Under the pieces are notes generated by a model that did no database searches, had not been told where the DNA came from, and saw only the letters and a program-made list of their open reading frames with translations. Positions 54,302 to 62,812 of a stretch of 64,000 nt of DNA are shown piece by piece. How positions within the stretch are numbered: the stretch's first letter is position 1; each line of letters opens with the position of its first letter. The translations under genes were made by a program, and so were the position numbers. Source of the stretch: Picosynechococcus sp. PCC 7002 (GTDB lineage: Bacteria; Cyanobacteriota; Cyanobacteriia; Cyanobacteriales; MRBY01); contig NZ_CAWLFA010000001.1 of assembly GCF_963860125.1 (NCBI RefSeq), positions 2,108,001-2,172,000 of the forward strand, in the 5' to 3' direction.

Positions 54302-55444
54302 TTAGTTCTTTTGGGCGATCGCCTCAGAATGGGTTTCGGCACCATGGGCGAAAATAATTGTGCTGTAGAGGTGCCAGGCCGGATCCCAATAGGTATCTTG
54401 GTGAGTTTCCTGGCGGAATAGATTCACCTGAGGTTGGATTTTACGCAGCAGTTCCGGAAAGTCACGGGCATTATTTGCGAAACTCTTAAAGTCTGACCAT
54501 TTTCGACTATGGCTCAGGTGCTCAGTAAGACGGTGTTGCATCTGATTCCAGTTGCGGCGGTTACTGAGCTGTTCAATGGGATTTTGGGTTACTTCGAGAA
54601 AAGATAATCCCTGCTGGAATTGGTAGTGCTGGTCATTCAGCCGGAAAATCACTTGGCGATCGCCCCAATGTAAATCGCAGAATTGGGCATAATCAAGGAC
54701 TTTTGTTTTGTAATAGGGTTTGCCGCGACCGTCTTTTTCTAGGGACTCTTCAAAAATTGGCAACATGCCCGTTACCCATTGGGAAATTTCTGACCAAGGC
54801 ACTGTATATTCAACGGCCTGTTGGGTTTCATCAAGGCCCCGGAGCAGCAAATGGGGATCGAGTTGTTCAATGGTCTGGACTTGGATCACCGGAATATTTT
54901 GTAACTGGGCCAAAGAGAGACAAAAACTGGGAATATTACCCTGGGTGAGGGCTTTCTTTAAAAAACGGAGTTCTCCCAAGGCACCTGTGCGGAATAAGCG
55001 CCAAGATTTCAGGGGCAGCTGTAATCCCGCCGAGTAGGCATCGGTGCGTAATACCGTCGCGAAATATTGGGCGGCTGTTTTCTTTTGTTTGGGGCTAATG
55101 GGCTCTAACACCATCAGACCATAAACTTCTCCGCCGGGGGCAGCCTTTTCTTCGGCGATCGCCGTCTGGGTCAGAGCTAATGCTCTTGCTTCAAGTCGTG
55201 CCAAACCCTGCCGTGCTTGGGTAACCACTTTGGGCACAGTAACGCCTTTGAGTAACCGCCGATAACCTTTTTCGGCCTTTTGCCATTGTTCTGTCGCTTC
55301 ATACCACCGCGCTACATATAAGCGAAACCAAGGATTTTTTGGCTCTACTTTTTGCCATTGCAACAGCAGTTGACGCATCTGGCTGTAGTCCTTTGCGGCA
55401 AGGGCAACCTGGATTTGTTTGAGGATCGGAACAGACTGGGCCAT
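54302..55444 (-). CDS. Cyanobacterial TPR-like protein, function unknown
   Basis: 380 aa. The first about 100 residues form TPR-like helices (AKDYSQMRQLLLQWQKVEPKNPWFRLYVARWYEATEQWQKAE). The rest is a cyanobacterial-type domain with LMVLEPISPKQKKTAAQYFATVLRTDAY and EYTVPWSEISQWV. No signal peptide or membrane segment, so probably cytosolic. No catalytic motif is visible. Confidence 0.8.
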   Translation of the reverse strand: MAQSVPILKQIQVALAAKDYSQMRQLLLQWQKVEPKNPWFRLYVARWYEATEQWQKAEKGYRRLLKGVTVPKVVTQARQGLARLEARALALTQTAIAEEKAAPGGEVYGLMVLEPISPKQKKTAAQYFATVLRTDAYSAGLQLPLKSWRLFRTGALGELRFLKKALTQGNIPSFCLSLAQLQNIPVIQVQTIEQLDPHLLLRGLDETQQAVEYTVPWSEISQWVTGMLPIFEESLEKDGRGKPYYKTKVLDYAQFCDLHWGDRQVIFRLNDQHYQFQQGLSFLEVTQNPIEQLSNRRNWNQMQHRLTEHLSHSRKWSDFKSFANNARDFPELLRKIQPQVNLFRQETHQDTYWDPAWHLYSTIIFAHGAETHSEAIAQKN

Positions 55445-55507
55445 AGCAATACAAAGAAAAAGGCGATCGCCTCTGACATTTCCCTCATTCTAGCCACTCT
55501 CCCCCAC

Positions 55508-55530
55508 AAAAAAAGGGGCATAATTGCCCC
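55508..55530 (-). terminator. Intrinsic terminator after rpsD
   Basis: On the minus strand GGGGCA pairs with TGCCCC around ATTA and is followed by seven T. It begins 41 bp after the rpsD stop. Reading plus, the same hairpin lacks a T-run. Confidence 0.88.
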
Positions 55531-55571
55531 TCTCCCAAATAATGAACTCTGCAAAAATTGCCAAATAATAT

Positions 55572-56180
55572 TTAGGCCATCCGAGAGTAGTATTCCACAA
55601 CGAGTAGCTCGTTAATTTGGAGTGCAACCCATTCCCGTTCGATGATGCCGTTAACCTTACCGGTTAGAGTGGGCTTATCAAATTCCAAGTGGCTGGGAAT
55701 ATTCGCTAAACCAGGAAATTCCATGTTCGCTTCGATCAATTTCCGAGAGCGATCGCGGTCACGCACTGTGATCACATCTCCAGGACGACATTGGTAACTC
55801 GGAATATCCACAACCCGGCCATTGACCAAGATGTGACCATGGTTTACCAACTGGCGTGCCCCAGGAATGGTACCAGCCATCCCTAGACGGAAGACAGTAT
55901 TATCCAAGCGCATTTCTAACAACTGCAGAATGGTCTGTCCTGTAGAACCAGTCGTCCGCCGCGCTTTACGCACATAACGAATAAGTTGCTTCTCAGACAC
56001 ACCATAGTTGAAGCGTAGCTTTTGCTTCTCTTCCAAACGAATTGCATATTCAGAACGCTTGCGGCGACCCTGGCCATGCTGTCCCGGGGGATATTCCCGA
56101 CGGGCGCTTTTACGGGTTAAACCCGGTAATTCTCCGAGTCTACGGGTGATGCGTAGACGTGCTCCACGATAACGAGCCAT
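55572..56180 (-). CDS. rpsD: 30S ribosomal protein S4
   Basis: 202 aa from ATG 56180 (MARYRGARLRITRRLGELPG). The S4 RNA-binding domain VFRLGMAGTIPGARQLVNHGHILVNG and C-terminal GIIEREWVALQINELLVVEYYSR are intact. The frame is open for a further 63 codons upstream (to 56369) without S4 similarity; I treat that as untranslated leader. S4 binds 16S rRNA early in assembly and is an autogenous repressor in other bacteria. Confidence 0.98.
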   Translation of the reverse strand: MARYRGARLRITRRLGELPGLTRKSARREYPPGQHGQGRRKRSEYAIRLEEKQKLRFNYGVSEKQLIRYVRKARRTTGSTGQTILQLLEMRLDNTVFRLGMAGTIPGARQLVNHGHILVNGRVVDIPSYQCRPGDVITVRDRDRSRKLIEANMEFPGLANIPSHLEFDKPTLTGKVNGIIEREWVALQINELLVVEYYSRMA

Positions 56181-56493
56181 AAGGTTTTCTTTCTCCTTAC
56201 AAGTAAAAAATGGATGTAGAAATAAAGACCTCAAACCGCTTACTACGGCTCTTTTTGAGATTTTTACCCACGGGAGGGAGGTCGAAACTTGACGTCCCAC
56301 GGGCTGTAAACATTCTAAAGTTCGACTGTCTTTCCAATAGAGACAATCGAGGATTTTAGAAAATTCCACAATTTAACAAGCATATCATGCTCTCACTCGA
56401 AACAGTGAATAAATTGCCTTTTCGGGGCGATCGCCAGAGGTGAATGCTTGTCGAAACCTAAAAACTATGATTTACTTGTAAGAGTGCCCAAAT
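56181..56493. other. Leader/promoter region upstream of rpsD, 313 bp
   Basis: Holds the rpsD 5' region on the minus strand and the tRNA-Leu promoter on the plus strand. A 63-codon open stretch joins rpsD in frame but lacks recognisable protein character. A HIP1 palindrome lies near 56426. No clear S4-type pseudoknot could be established by eye. Confidence 0.5.
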
Positions 56494-56578
56494 GGGGGTG
56501 TGGCGGAATGGTAGACGCTGCGGACTTAAAATCCGTTGACAGTAAAATGTCGTGAGAGTTCAAGTCTCTCTACCCCCA
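56494..56578 (+). tRNA. trnL: tRNA-Leu (UAA), intronless
   Basis: 85-nt class II tRNA: acceptor GGGGGTG/TACCCCC, anticodon stem GCGGA/TCCGT with loop CTTAAAA (anticodon TAA), long variable arm with stem GACA/TGTC, T-arm GAGAG/CTCTC, discriminator A. The anticodon loop is uninterrupted, so the group I intron found at this site in many cyanobacteria and plastids is absent. Confidence 0.97.
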
Positions 56579-56734
56579 TCAAATAGTCGAATTCGTACTT
56601 TCAGATTAATATTTGTGTCACGACCCTCAGTGCTTTTCAAAGGAAACTGGGCCGATTCTGAGCTGTACGGTATCAGATAAATCACTGGACAATGTGATCC
56701 GATGAAGTTCAAATAATTCCGAGAACGAAATATT

Positions 56735-56986
56735 TTAGAAACGCTCAATACTACCGAGAAATACAGGTTCTACCCGAATGGCCTTGATACTAGAAGGGCG
56801 AACAACCATAAATTCTCCCTGCATATTCTTAATCGGCACATTAATAAAGTCGTCGGCCTCAGCCTTGGGAATTAGAACACTGCTGTACCATTTTTGAAAT
56901 TCTTTGATGTCGCTAAAGCGAACTTCCTCGCGGTGACCACCTTCGATCAGGAAAAAAATAGCGTATTCGTCTGCTTGTCTGGGCAT
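56735..56986 (-). CDS. Conserved small protein of unknown function
   Basis: 83 aa, MPRQADEYAIFFLIEGGHREE at the N-terminus. Mixed alpha/beta with no membrane segment, no Cys, and a neutral to acidic composition. Possibly a cyanobacterial core hypothetical protein; I do not recognise a family. It stands alone, 156 bp after tRNA-Leu and convergent with it. Start fixed by the ATG at 56986. Confidence 0.7.
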   Translation of the reverse strand: MPRQADEYAIFFLIEGGHREEVRFSDIKEFQKWYSSVLIPKAEADDFINVPIKNMQGEFMVVRPSSIKAIRVEPVFLGSIERF

Positions 56987-57090
56987 AGGGTCTTGTACTC
57001 AGCAGGGGTCAAATTCAGGAAAACCAAAGGGTAATTGATTCTTGACCTAGTGTATCTCAGGTTGTGGGATCTGCCATAGGGCTGTGTTTC

Positions 57091-57411
57091 TCATTGGCAA
57101 TACATATTGATGTCTTCACCGGTTTCAGCGAGGAAGGTGAGGGCTCGGAAGCGGAGTGCGACCAGTTCGTTATAGAGGGGGTTGAGTTTGCACAAGGGCG
57201 GAATACTAAATAAAACGCGCCCTAAAAGGCTCACATCGCGGGCAAAGGGACATTGGGCGGGAATCAAGCGGCAGACGAGGTGGGCGGCTTCGGGGGTCGT
57301 GAATTCGATGGCATTGAGCCAAAATCGTAGGGATTGGAATAAATCAAAGCGTCGGTTGCGAAAAAGGCCAGAATAATGAAGGTGATGACGATTACTAGGA
57401 GAAGAGTGCAT
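57091..57411 (-). CDS. Mo-dependent nitrogenase C-terminal-like domain protein
   Basis: 106 aa from ATG 57411 (MHSSPSNRHHLHYSG). The block RRFDLFQSLRFWLNAIEF, LVCRLIPAQCPFARDV, KLNPLYNELVALRFRALTFL matches the family named after the C-terminal extension of some Mo-nitrogenase-related cyanobacterial proteins. No nif genes are in the window. It is divergent from modB, the molybdate permease, across 244 bp, making a shared molybdenum link attractive but unproven. The frame extends to 57495 with non-conserved residues. Confidence 0.8.
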   Translation of the reverse strand: MHSSPSNRHHLHYSGLFRNRRFDLFQSLRFWLNAIEFTTPEAAHLVCRLIPAQCPFARDVSLLGRVLFSIPPLCKLNPLYNELVALRFRALTFLAETGEDINMYCQ

Positions 57412-57655
57412 TGAGATGATCCCTTGATAAAAATGATGGGTGTGCGGAGCGATGATGGGAAAATTTGGTGTAGGGGATTTTGGGGCGATCGCCAAACAAA
57501 TGCTGACTTGTTTCGGGGGTTAACTCTATTTTAGTATCGATAAATTGGCTTGGAAAAAACGTGATTGAATTGACAATTTTCCGGCAAATCGAGATTTTTT
57601 CTGGGATTCTCCGCTGTTTTTTGAACTTTAAGCGCGTTTTGAGGTCTGGGGTTTG

Positions 57656-58357
57656 ATGTTCTCGCCTGAGGCGATCGCCGTTGTGTTGCCTGCCCTATGG
57701 ATTTCCCTCAAGGTGGCCGGATTCGCCACAATTTTATCGACGTTTTTTGGGGGAGGGTTGGCCTATGGCGTTGTGCGCTATCAGTTCTGGGGGAAATTTT
57801 GGCTAGAGGCGATCGCCACTTTACCGTTAGTGATGCCGCCCACCGTCGTTGGCTTCTATTTACTACAACTCTTGAGTCAACAGGGTTTACTGGGATTCTG
57901 GTTAGATCAATGGTTGCAAATTCGCCTAATTTTTTCCTGGCAAGGGGCCACCATCGCGGCGACGGTCATGGCTCTGCCACTTATGTTTAAAACCACCAAA
58001 GCAGCCCTACAAAGCGTCAATCCTATTTATTTGGAGGCAGCGGCGACCCTGGGGCAATCGGAATGGCAAATTTTTTGGCGGGTGTGGCTGCCGTTGGCAA
58101 ACCGTGGCGTTTTAGTGGGAATTTTGCTGAGTTTTACCCGGGCTCTCGGTGAATTTGGCGCGACCTTGATGGTGGCTGGCAATATCCCTGGGTTAACCCA
58201 AACGATGCCCATGGCCATTTATGAAGCGGTGCAAACGGGAGACCAGACCCTTGCGGCCATATTTGTGGCGATTTTGACAGGGATTTCTTTCCTCAGCCTA
58301 TTAATGACCCAATACCTAGAATCTCGCACCGCGACAAAACCACAGTTTTTCCGGTAA
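57656..58357 (+). CDS. modB: Molybdate ABC transporter permease ModB
   Basis: 233 aa from ATG 57656; TTG 57653 precedes it by one codon. Five or six membrane helices and the permease loop YLEAAATLGQSEWQIFWRVWLP. Motifs TLPLVMPPTVVGFYLLQLL and FTRALGEFGATLMVAGNIPG are typical of ModB/CysT-type permeases, with ALGEFGA common in ModB. Neither modA nor modC is adjacent, unless the ATPase is encoded elsewhere. The protein stops without the ATPase fusion seen in some cyanobacteria. Confidence 0.92.
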   Translation: MFSPEAIAVVLPALWISLKVAGFATILSTFFGGGLAYGVVRYQFWGKFWLEAIATLPLVMPPTVVGFYLLQLLSQQGLLGFWLDQWLQIRLIFSWQGATIAATVMALPLMFKTTKAALQSVNPIYLEAAATLGQSEWQIFWRVWLPLANRGVLVGILLSFTRALGEFGATLMVAGNIPGLTQTMPMAIYEAVQTGDQTLAAIFVAILTGISFLSLLMTQYLESRTATKPQFFR

Positions 58358-58448
58358 TAATCCCTTGGGGAAGAAGAGAAAAAATTTATGATTTTTCTGG
58401 TCAAAGTGACTTAAAGATGCTAGATTTGTGTGAGTGTCTAAACCGCTT

Positions 58449-58519
58449 GCGGGTGTAGTTTAGTGGTAAAACCTCAGCCTTCCAAGCTGATGATAGGGGT
58501 TCGATTCCCCTCACCCGCT
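58449..58519 (+). tRNA. trnG: tRNA-Gly (UCC)
   Basis: 71-nt cloverleaf: acceptor GCGGGTG/CACCCGC, anticodon stem CAGC/GCTG with loop CTTCCAA (anticodon TCC), T-arm with GGTTCGATTCC, discriminator T. CCA is not encoded. Confidence 0.97.
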
Positions 58520-58626
58520 TAGTTTACAGAAAACCGAAAGCTGCAATTGTCCGAGAAGGAATTCTGGGTTAGATAATTTATGCTGGCCCAGACTAAATTT
58601 TGCAACTAGACAGGGCCAAACTCAAC

Positions 58627-59586
58627 CTACTTGTCGCTATAGGAAGCCATGGGTTCTTTGATAAAGCGGATGTAGAGGTGCCGAAAGGTAGACTTGAGAA
58701 TGCGGGGTAGGGCAAAGTCGATGGGCATCAGGGCTTCGGGGAGTTTCCAATCGGCGATCGCCAACTGTTGCGGCGTCGCTAGGGGAAAGTGAATGTTTGC
58801 CAGATCACTACAGAGTCCTAGTTCCATAGATTTCGCCACCGTCGGCACCAATTCCGGTTCAACGCCTAAAATATCCACCATCGCCCGGTCTAGGGCAAAA
58901 ACGTCCGCAGAAGCCCCCAATACGCCCAATTGCTTCGGTTCGCCACCACTGGGGCCATTTCCCTCATGGCCAATAATCCCATCAAGAATTGTCAAATCCG
59001 GGGCGATCGCCTGGGCCGTTTCGATGAGCATCGTTGCAAACTGTTCAGGATCTTTGCCCGCTTCCATATGCCACCAAGCTTTCATTTTCCCAGGCACACA
59101 ACCAAACAAATTTTTCACGCCCAAAGTCAGGGTGAGTTGCACGTGGGATTTTACCTTGGGCAGATTAATCACCACATCCGCCTCCATTGCCTCTTTAGAA
59201 AGACGCAAATTTTGGTAGTTGTCCCCTGCCGTGCGGTACCGTTTGCCGTGGAATTCCACCAGGGGAATCCCCAACTCTTCGAGCAAGGGTAAATAGCCGT
59301 TATTTTTCGCGACCCCCTGGGCCGACCCAAACGCCGGACTGTCACCAATAAAGGGTTTGCCGCCTGCTTCTAAAACCATTTGGGCGACGCAGTAAACCAC
59401 TTCCTTACGGGTAATGCATTCTTTGGTCGGCCGTGCCCCGGTGAGCATATTCGGTTTTAGCAAAACGCGATCGCCTGGTTTCACAAAAGCCGCCATCCCC
59501 CCCAAAGGCTCCAGTAAAGTTTCAAGGGATTGGCGCAGTTCGGGCAGTTCGTAGGCTTGGGCCGCAAGTAAGCTAACGGTAGACAT
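58627..59586 (-). CDS. DUF362 family protein
   Basis: 319 aa. Signatures of the family: VKPGDRVLLKPNMLTG, DVVINLPKVKSHVQLTLTLGVKNLFGCVPG, LTILDGIIGHEGNGPSGG. The ferredoxin domain that some DUF362 proteins carry is absent. Function is not established; association with Fe-S proteins is suggested in some organisms. Followed by a short AT-rich gap and the LivM-type permease on the same strand. Confidence 0.92.
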   Translation of the reverse strand: MSTVSLLAAQAYELPELRQSLETLLEPLGGMAAFVKPGDRVLLKPNMLTGARPTKECITRKEVVYCVAQMVLEAGGKPFIGDSPAFGSAQGVAKNNGYLPLLEELGIPLVEFHGKRYRTAGDNYQNLRLSKEAMEADVVINLPKVKSHVQLTLTLGVKNLFGCVPGKMKAWWHMEAGKDPEQFATMLIETAQAIAPDLTILDGIIGHEGNGPSGGEPKQLGVLGASADVFALDRAMVDILGVEPELVPTVAKSMELGLCSDLANIHFPLATPQQLAIADWKLPEALMPIDFALPRILKSTFRHLYIRFIKEPMASYSDK

Positions 59587-59704
59587 GGCAAATGAACGGA
59601 GATAATAGGCGACAAAAAAGCATTTCCCATAGATTAACGTAGGAAATGCCAGGACTTTATGTTTATCTCAGCAGTAATAACGGTAATGCCAGAAATTTTA
59701 CCAA

Positions 59705-60805
59705 TTATTTACCAAGGGTCAACTCATCTTTATTCCCCAAAATCCCCTGGGGCCGCCATACCATCAACACCATCAAAATTAGACCAATCACCATTATCCG
59801 TAATGCGCCGAGGCGGGCATCGTCCACCAAATTTAACTGGGGCAACACAAACCGCGTCAGGGAGTCGTAGGCAAAGAAAATGAGCGCACCAATTAAAGTA
59901 CCGGGATTCGTGCCAGCGCCGCCCAACACCACAATCGTCCAAGCGTTGAAGGTGACTAACGGATCAAAATTAGCCGGATAAACATTAGTCAACTGCCATG
60001 CATAAAAAGAACCCGCTCCACCGGCGATCGCCCCACCGAGCATAAAGGCCTGCAACTTATACCAAAAAACATTTTTACCGAGGGCACGGGGGATTTCCTC
60101 ATCTTCGCGAATCGCCTTTAGCACCCGACCCCAGGGGGATTGCACTAAATACTCTAGACCGGCATAAACCAAAGTCAAGGCGACCACCGACAGCAACATC
60201 AGCCCTGCTTTGTAGTTGTAATTTTGGAGGGCAATGCAGCCGTTGATAAACAAACTGGTGATGATGCCGCCCCCAAGGATGCCCCAGACAATCACCCCTA
60301 AACCAGATTTTTCCTGTTTTTTGAGTTTTTTCCAGCGCCAGCGCAACCCCCGCCATAGTTGCCATGCCGCAAAAATTGCAATGATCGTCAACCAAAAAAT
60401 CAAAGAAATCTTACCCACCTGATTCGGTCGAAAACTTCCCAGGGGCAACGGATAACCCTGCACCCCAAAGGCTCCCCTGGTTAACCATTCTTCGTTGAGG
60501 GCCACCAACCGCACCAATTCAGACACCCCAATGGTCACAATTGCCAAATAATCTTCCCGCAGCCGCAGGGTTGAGAGGCCAATGAGCAGCCCCAGTAAAG
60601 CCGCGACCCCAGCCCCAATGGCGAGAGAAAGCAGTAAGGGCACGCCTTGGCTGGAAAGTAAAACTGTGGCATAGGCACCGACGGTCATAAAAGCCACATG
60701 ACCAAAGTTAATCAGGCCCGTAAAGCCCCATTGCAAATTGAGGCCCAGACAAAAAATGCCGTAGGTTGCCGCTGAGATGGTGAGATAGACGAGATAGCCG
60801 ACCAT
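59705..60805 (-). CDS. Branched-chain/neutral amino-acid ABC transporter permease, LivM family
   Basis: 366 aa with about eight to ten membrane segments. N-terminal YGIFCLGLNLQWGFTGLINFGHVAF and TLRLREDYLAIVTIGVSELVR are LivM-type. The C-terminal loop with ALGKNVFWYKLQAFMLGGAIAGGAGSFYAW contains the ATPase contact. Probable NatD-like part of the cyanobacterial N-I neutral amino-acid system, whose other genes are commonly scattered; no partner genes are here. An internal charged, Lys-rich loop near residue 170 (RWRWKKLKKQEK) is present. Confidence 0.88.
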   Translation of the reverse strand: MVGYLVYLTISAATYGIFCLGLNLQWGFTGLINFGHVAFMTVGAYATVLLSSQGVPLLLSLAIGAGVAALLGLLIGLSTLRLREDYLAIVTIGVSELVRLVALNEEWLTRGAFGVQGYPLPLGSFRPNQVGKISLIFWLTIIAIFAAWQLWRGLRWRWKKLKKQEKSGLGVIVWGILGGGIITSLFINGCIALQNYNYKAGLMLLSVVALTLVYAGLEYLVQSPWGRVLKAIREDEEIPRALGKNVFWYKLQAFMLGGAIAGGAGSFYAWQLTNVYPANFDPLVTFNAWTIVVLGGAGTNPGTLIGALIFFAYDSLTRFVLPQLNLVDDARLGALRIMVIGLILMVLMVWRPQGILGNKDELTLGK

Positions 60806-60870
60806 AGTGATTTGTGATTTTTATAGGGATGGAGATTAAAAAGCTTGTTTTAAAAAGACGAAGTAAAGCC

Positions 60871-61554
60871 TCAAGCTGCCCCATCATATAGCATCCATTC
60901 CCCCCGGTTTGTAAACTGGGCACCGGGTTGATCAATGGCGATCGCCCCCCAATGATCAGCGTTGGGTGCAAACAGCGATAATGACCAAGGCTGTTGCTCT
61001 GGCGTCAGGAGTTGTGGCGTCGGCGTTAAGCGGACTTCGACGCGGTCTAGGCCCCCTTGGAGACCGCAGCCGATTCCCTTTAGATAAGCTTCCTTCGCTG
61101 TCCAGAGTTGGAAAAAGGCTGATTGTTGCGCTGTTTCTGGGAGCTGTTGCAGGAAATTAGATTCTGTCGCTGTGAAAAATCGTTTTGCGAGCCCCAGAAT
61201 GTCACTTTTTCGTCTTTTTGCTTCTAAATCCGCCCCTAAATGGGCTTGGGGAACATCTAAGCTAATGGCGCAGAGGGCTAATTTTTGTGTGTGGGATAAA
61301 TTAAACGCAATGTCTGGCAACAGCGGTTTGCCGTGGTCACCATAATCAAAGGCGATCGCCCTGGGATCTCGCTGGAGATAAAACCCAAGGATTTGCCGTA
61401 AACCAGCCCGTGCCAGAATAAAACGCCGTTGCAAATCTAGGAATTTAAACTCCTTGGCCCGCTGTTGTTCGTCGTCGCTCAAGAGCCACCACAGCTTTGT
61501 TGACAGTCCCAGTTGCTCCAGGGAAATTAACCAATATTCCACCGACACTGCCAT
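60871..61554 (-). CDS. Sfp-type 4'-phosphopantetheinyl transferase
   Basis: 227 aa. Activates carrier proteins by transferring phosphopantetheine from CoA. Motifs: PDIAFNLSHTQKLALCAIS, LGADLEAKRR (Mg-binding Asp/Glu), FFTATESNFL, and QLWTAKEAYLKGIGCGL. In cyanobacteria the Sfp-type enzyme (HetI-like) serves both fatty-acid and secondary-metabolite carriers. It is 11 bp after mdh and 65 bp before the LivM gene. Confidence 0.93.
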   Translation of the reverse strand: MAVSVEYWLISLEQLGLSTKLWWLLSDDEQQRAKEFKFLDLQRRFILARAGLRQILGFYLQRDPRAIAFDYGDHGKPLLPDIAFNLSHTQKLALCAISLDVPQAHLGADLEAKRRKSDILGLAKRFFTATESNFLQQLPETAQQSAFFQLWTAKEAYLKGIGCGLQGGLDRVEVRLTPTPQLLTPEQQPWSLSLFAPNADHWGAIAIDQPGAQFTNRGEWMLYDGAA

Positions 61555-61565
61555 GGATCGATCTG

Positions 61566-62537
61566 TTAAAGACTCAGTTTAGAGAGGGCTTTATCGAGGC
61601 TATCCCGTACCGAGGCCGCAGAGCGATGCAATTGTGCCAGTTCAGCATCGGTCAAAGGGATCTCAACAATTGCTTCTACGCCCCGGCACCCCAACCGACA
61701 GGGCACCCCCAAGAACAAATCCGTCAAACCGTACTGACCTTGCAGATACACCGAGGCAGGTAACAGGCGGGATTGATCCTGAATGAGGGACTCAATCATG
61801 TGACAAACAGACGAAGCAGGGGCATAGAAAGCACTGCCCGTTTTAAGGAGGGACACAATCTCTGCGCCACCGTTCCGGGTGCGTTCAATTAACCCTTGAA
61901 TTTTAGTGGCATCCATCAACTCAGTAATTGGGATACCACTCACCGTACAGTAGTGGGGCAACGGCACCATCAAATCCCCATGGCCCCCAAGGACGAGGGT
62001 TGAAACATCCCCAGTACTGACTCCTAGTTCCATCGCAATAAAGGTGCGTAAACGGGCTGAATCTAGGACGCCCCCCATCCCCAACAAATGGTTCACTGGC
62101 AAACCCGTCACTTTCCAGGTGAGGTAGGTCATCACATCCATCGGGTTTGTCACCACGATAAAAATGGCTTGGGGGCTGCGCTCCATGGCTTCCCTTGCGG
62201 CATGGACAACGATCTTGGCATTGTAATGGAGCAGATCTTCTCGGCTCATGCCGGGCTTGCGGGCCAGCCCAGCAGTAATCACCACAATGTCGGAACCCGT
62301 TGTATCAGCATAATCATTGGTGCCGAGAATGGTTTTATGGTGCCCTTCTAAACCCTGGGCCTCGTATAAATCAAGGGCAATGCCTTGGGGAAGACCTTCA
62401 ACAATATCGAGCAAGACCACATCCGCGAGGTTTTTTTCGATGACCCGTTGGGCTAGGGTGCTACCGACTTTCCCGGCACCGATCACCGTCACTTGGGGTG
62501 CTTTACAGGAAATGGAAGGGACGGCGATCGCACACAT
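61566..62537 (-). CDS. mdh: NAD(P)-dependent malate dehydrogenase, LDH-like type
   Basis: 323 aa. Rossmann site VTVIGAGKVGSTLA; Arg in ITAGLARKPGMSREDLL at the specificity loop, where LDH has Gln, hence malate; catalytic His in VLGGHGDLMVP. Cyanobacterial Mdh/CitH family. It interconverts malate and oxaloacetate. Sits 15 bp after ndhO and 11 bp before the PPTase gene. HIP1 at the N-terminus encodes AIAV. Confidence 0.93.
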   Translation of the reverse strand: MCAIAVPSISCKAPQVTVIGAGKVGSTLAQRVIEKNLADVVLLDIVEGLPQGIALDLYEAQGLEGHHKTILGTNDYADTTGSDIVVITAGLARKPGMSREDLLHYNAKIVVHAAREAMERSPQAIFIVVTNPMDVMTYLTWKVTGLPVNHLLGMGGVLDSARLRTFIAMELGVSTGDVSTLVLGGHGDLMVPLPHYCTVSGIPITELMDATKIQGLIERTRNGGAEIVSLLKTGSAFYAPASSVCHMIESLIQDQSRLLPASVYLQGQYGLTDLFLGVPCRLGCRGVEAIVEIPLTDAELAQLHRSAASVRDSLDKALSKLSL

Positions 62538-62552
62538 GGGACTATTCCAAAT

Positions 62553-62768
62553 TTAAACAGCTTCGAGTTGATCGAGACGGAGCCAAACACTGGGAGTTGG
62601 GGTATAGAAACGCACAAAGGCGTATTCATCGTCGAGATCGAGGATTTCGCCTTGGCTTCCGAAAAAGTAGGCGGGTAAACGGGAATCACTCGCTTTCGCT
62701 TCGAGGCTATTGGTGAATTGTTCTTTAATCACCCGCACAAGGCTTCCTTTCTTTAGTTTAGCCGCCAT
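62553..62768 (-). CDS. ndhO: NAD(P)H-quinone oxidoreductase subunit O
   Basis: 71 aa, MAAKLKKGSLVRVIKEQF at the N-terminus and TPSVWLRLDQLEAV at the C-terminus, matching NdhO. NdhO is an oxygenic-photosynthesis-specific subunit of NDH-1 on the stromal/cytoplasmic side near the ferredoxin-binding region, involved in cyclic electron flow. It lies between cpcT and mdh with 44 and 15 bp gaps. Confidence 0.93.
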   Translation of the reverse strand: MAAKLKKGSLVRVIKEQFTNSLEAKASDSRLPAYFFGSQGEILDLDDEYAFVRFYTPTPSVWLRLDQLEAV

Positions 62769-62812
62769 AATTTTTGCTTCTCTCCTAATTGTGATGAATT
62801 TTATTTTAGAGG

